36,122 nucleotides of DNA from Pseudomonadota bacterium (lineage in GTDB: Bacteria > Pseudomonadota > Gammaproteobacteria > Xanthomonadales > Rhodanobacteraceae). The translations under genes and the position numbers were made by a program. The stretch spans positions 4,183-40,304 of the forward strand of contig JAKAZT010000005.1 in assembly GCA_021815695.1 (NCBI GenBank). The letters are read 5' to 3'. Below are positions 32,272 through 36,122 of the stretch, piece by piece (position 1 is the first letter of the stretch; each line of letters opens with the position of its first letter). The notes below the pieces were generated by a model. The model had not been told where the DNA came from. It made no database searches and saw only the letters and a program-made list of their open reading frames with translations.

Positions 32272-33756
32272 TCAGGCCACTGCGACGGTATCGGCGTCAA
32301 CGCGAAAGTGCGCGCCGATGCTGCGTCGACGCGCACGCATCGCGGCCAGCATCGCCGCCGCCAGTGCCAGCACGTCGCGTTCGCGGGATGCCGCCGGAAC
32401 CTCGCCGGCGAGCGCCGCCAGCGCCGCTCCGGCGCGAGCCAGACCGTCGTCGCTGCGCAGCAGCGCGGCGTCGCGCCAAAGCAGCTCGCCAAGACGCAGA
32501 CGCAGCCCGGTCGGCGACGGCTGCCAGCGCCGCTCCGGCGGCAACGCCACGCCCGGCTCGGGCAACGATCGCGACGCCAGCGCCGCGCCCAGCTCACGGC
32601 CATGCGCCAGGCCTTCGAGCAGCGAGTTGCTGGCCAGCCGGTTGGCACCATGGACGCCGCTGCAAGCAGCCTCGCCGACCGCATACAGGCCCGGCAGCGA
32701 CGTCGCACCCGCGGCGTCGGTGCGCACACCGCCCATGCAGTAATGCGCTGCCGGCACCACCGGGATCGGCTGCGCACGCGGGTCGATTCCGCGATCCATG
32801 CAGGCGACGAACACGGTCGGAAAGCGCTGCGGGAAGCCGGCACCGATCGCAGCGGCGGCATCGAGCCAGGCGCCGCCACGCAGCGTCTCGCACCACACCG
32901 CGCGTGCCACTACATCGCGCGGCGCCAGCTCCGCATCGGCATGCAAGGCCGGCATGAAGCGCTTGCCACGCGCGTCGAGCAGTACCGCACCGGCGCCACG
33001 CAGGGCTTCGGTCAGCAGCGGCAACTGACCGTGCGCGCCGTCGCGCGGGGCCAGCGCGGTGGGATGGAATTGCACGAACTCGAGATCGGCGAGCGCCGCG
33101 CCGGCTGCCAGCGCCAGCGCGATGCCGCTGCCGTCGCTGCCGGGCGGATTGGTGGTGTAGCGATACAGGCCGGCATAGCCACCGCTGGCCAGCACGACCG
33201 TGCGGGCGCGCCACAGCTCGCTGCCGCCCGGGCCCTGCGCCCAGGCACCGACCACGCGGCCGGCGCCGTCGCGAGCGAGCGCAAACGCGGTGCGGCGGGA
33301 CGCGAAGGTCAGATGCGGACGCGCTGCGGCGGCAGCCGCCAGCGCCCGCATCACTTCGGCACCGGTCGCGTCGCCCTGCGCATGCACGATGCGGTCACGA
33401 CGGTGCGCGGCCTCGCGACCCAGGGCGAGCGCTGCGCCGACGCGGTCGAAGCGCGCACCCAGCGTCTGCAACCAGGCAATCAGTCCGGGTGCCGCCGCGG
33501 TCAGACGCGCGACGGCCGCCGGATCATTCAAGCCCGCCCCGGCGCTCAGTGTGTCCTCGGCGTGCAGTCGCGGGCTGTCGTCGGCGGCCAGCGCGGCGGC
33601 GATGCCGCCTTGCGCCCAGCGGCTGGCCCCGTCAACCGCCGGCTCCGGACCCGGCGTCAGCACCGCCACCCGCCGTGGCGCAGCGGCCAGCGCGGTCGCC
33701 AGCCCGGCGGCGCCGGAGCCGACCACCAGCACATCGAACAGGGCATCGGTCGTCAT
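32272..33756 (-). CDS. nadB: L-aspartate oxidase
   Basis: VLVVGSGAAGLATALAAA; SRWAQGGIAAAL; HYCMGGVRTDAAGATSLPGLYAVGEAACSGVHGANRLASNSLLEGL. Confidence 0.96.
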   Translation of the reverse strand: MTTDALFDVLVVGSGAAGLATALAAAPRRVAVLTPGPEPAVDGASRWAQGGIAAALAADDSPRLHAEDTLSAGAGLNDPAAVARLTAAAPGLIAWLQTLGARFDRVGAALALGREAAHRRDRIVHAQGDATGAEVMRALAAAAAARPHLTFASRRTAFALARDGAGRVVGAWAQGPGGSELWRARTVVLASGGYAGLYRYTTNPPGSDGSGIALALAAGAALADLEFVQFHPTALAPRDGAHGQLPLLTEALRGAGAVLLDARGKRFMPALHADAELAPRDVVARAVWCETLRGGAWLDAAAAIGAGFPQRFPTVFVACMDRGIDPRAQPIPVVPAAHYCMGGVRTDAAGATSLPGLYAVGEAACSGVHGANRLASNSLLEGLAHGRELGAALASRSLPEPGVALPPERRWQPSPTGLRLRLGELLWRDAALLRSDDGLARAGAALAALAGEVPAASRERDVLALAAAMLAAMRARRRSIGAHFRVDADTVAVA

Positions 33757-33804
33757 CGGATCGATCTCTCGGGACGTGTCGGCGATGGCCGCGCGGTGCC
33801 GCGC

Positions 33805-34788
33805 TCAGTGCACCGCCAGCATGCGTTCCACCGCGCGCCGCGCGCCGTCGGCCACCGCCGCGTCCACCTCGACCGGGTGCTGCAGGAACTGCAACGCATC
33901 GCGGACCTTGGTCAGGGTGATGCGCTTCATGTGCGGACACAGATTGCATGGCTGCACGAACTCGATGTCGGGGAACTGCACGGTGACGTTGGCGCTCATC
34001 GAGCACTCGGTGATCAGCGCCACCCGCTCCGGCCGCGCGCGATCGAGGTGCTCGACCATGCCATGGGTGGAGCCGACGAAGTCGGCCTCGGCGAGCACGT
34101 CCGGCGGGCACTCGGGATGGGCGATCACGTGCAGGCCGGGCTGCTCGGCGCGCAGGCCGCGCAGCTGCGCGCCGCTGAAGCGCTCGTGCACCTCGCAGGC
34201 GCCCTGCCAGAGCACGATCTCGACCGCGGTCTGCGTGGCGACGTAGCGCCCCAGGTAGCGGTCGGGAAGAAAGATCACCTTGGGCACGCCCAGCGACTCG
34301 ACTACCCGTACCGCGTTGCCCGAGGTGCAGCAGATGTCCGACTCCGCCTTCACCGCCGCCGAGGTGTTGACGTAGGTCACCACCGGCACGCCGGGGTGCT
34401 GCCGGCGCAGCGCGCGCACGTCGGCGGCGGTGATCGATTCGGCCAGCGAACAGCCGGCTCGCGGATCCGGGATCAGCACCGTGCGCGCGGGGTTGAGCAC
34501 CTTGGCCGTCTCGGCCATGAAATGCACGCCGCACACCACCAGCACATCAGCCTCGGCACGCGCCGCCTCGCGTGCCAGCGCCAGCGAATCGCCGGTGATG
34601 TCGGCAACGCCGTGGAAAATGGCCGGCGTCATGTAGTTGTGCGCCAGGATCAGCGCATGGCGCTCGACCTTGAGGCGACGGATGGCCTCGATCAACGGGC
34701 GCTCCGCCTCCCATTCGAGATCGGGGATCACCGCGCGGGTGCGTGCGCGCAGCGCAACGAGCGAGAGTGATGCATCGGTAGCCGGCAT
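33805..34788 (-). CDS. nadA: Quinolinate synthase
   Basis: LILAHNYMTPAIFHGVADITGDSLALAREA; VVCGVHFMAETAKVLNP; CNLCPHMKRITL. Confidence 0.96.
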   Translation of the reverse strand: MPATDASLSLVALRARTRAVIPDLEWEAERPLIEAIRRLKVERHALILAHNYMTPAIFHGVADITGDSLALAREAARAEADVLVVCGVHFMAETAKVLNPARTVLIPDPRAGCSLAESITAADVRALRRQHPGVPVVTYVNTSAAVKAESDICCTSGNAVRVVESLGVPKVIFLPDRYLGRYVATQTAVEIVLWQGACEVHERFSGAQLRGLRAEQPGLHVIAHPECPPDVLAEADFVGSTHGMVEHLDRARPERVALITECSMSANVTVQFPDIEFVQPCNLCPHMKRITLTKVRDALQFLQHPVEVDAAVADGARRAVERMLAVH

Positions 34789-34790
34789 AG

Positions 34791-34812
34791 TTATACTCGA
34801 TCAGAGTAATAA
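34791..34812 (-). promoter_or_regulatory. Palindromic candidate operator overlapping a TATAAC -10-like box, abutting the nadA start
   Basis: TTATACTC-GATCA-GAGTAATAA: perfect 5-bp arms TACTC/GAGTA plus TTA/TAA extension. Confidence 0.55.
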
Positions 34813-34878
34813 GCAGCCAGCAAATGCTAGTCCCGAGCAAAACAGGGCACAAGCGAAAAAACGAAAGCCCGAGGTAAC

Positions 34879-35142
34879 TCAGGTCGGCAGCGGATCGAGT
34901 CCCCGCCCTGCAACCGCACCAGCTTGAGACGCCGGCGCCGGCAGGGTGTCGGCGATGATGCGCGCCGCTTCCTCGACGGCCGGGTCGGGCACCATCACCG
35001 TGACCAGATCGCGCGCGGGCAACTGGCCGATGCCGCCCATCAGATAGGCGCCGCTGACGAAGGCCGGAATGCCCGCCGCCTCCAGCGCGTCCTTGACGAG
35101 CTGGGCATCGACCAGCGACTCGGCGTGATAGACGGTACGCAT
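34879..35142 (-). CDS. DUF2007 domain-containing protein
   Basis: [53 protein letters not shown]. Confidence 0.85.
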   Translation of the reverse strand: MRTVYHAESLVDAQLVKDALEAAGIPAFVSGAYLMGGIGQLPARDLVTVMVPDPAVEEAARIIADTLPAPASQAGAVAGRGLDPLPT

Positions 35143-35240
35143 GCGGCGACGCTAGTCCGATGCGGTGCGCACGGCAAGCCAGTCCGCGACGGCCATGGCT
35201 GCCGCTACACTTCGCGGCTCGACCTCACGCAGAAATCGCC

Positions 35241-36122
<882 letters not shown>

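Noticed and set aside
32308-34770. 820-aa plus-strand ORF
   Set aside because: Antisense to nadB and nadA.

Overview
A 36 kb, GC-rich, fully chromosomal-looking window, probably from a gammaproteobacterium related to Xanthomonadales (taxonomy inferred only from gene content and protein style). About 33 protein genes are supportable. I saw no rRNA, tRNA, CRISPR array, phage or transposase gene. Left part: TerC-family fragment, DUF2975 + XRE regulator pair, fadH, prpC/prpB/prpE, mdh, class I aminotransferase, cyclophilin, 3-hydroxybutyrate oligomer hydrolase, bipA. Middle: a TenA/heme-oxygenase-like protein, a PAS-GGDEF-EAL protein and a Dph6-like ATPase in a row, then an S9 prolyl oligopeptidase and prmC. 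From oxyR (22674) to msrB (30768) all genes are on the + strand and form a redox/metal-stress block: oxyR, rubrerythrin, HdrD/GlpC-like Fe-S protein, DUF3501, a conserved unknown protein, a complete bufferin-type copper RiPP operon (DUF2282 precursor, DUF692 MNIO, DUF2063 partner, DoxX), msrA, msrB. Right part: apt, GST, a 165-bp palindromic MITE-like element, nadB, nadA, DUF2007 and a truncated glnS. The most interesting items are: the rubrerythrin/Fe-S/DUF3501 module with a well-spaced OxyR-like site in front of it and a two-way hairpin inside it; the bufferin operon beside msrAB; the HO-like/c-di-GMP cassette; and the palindromic element. All family calls come from reading sequence motifs by eye; no database search was run.
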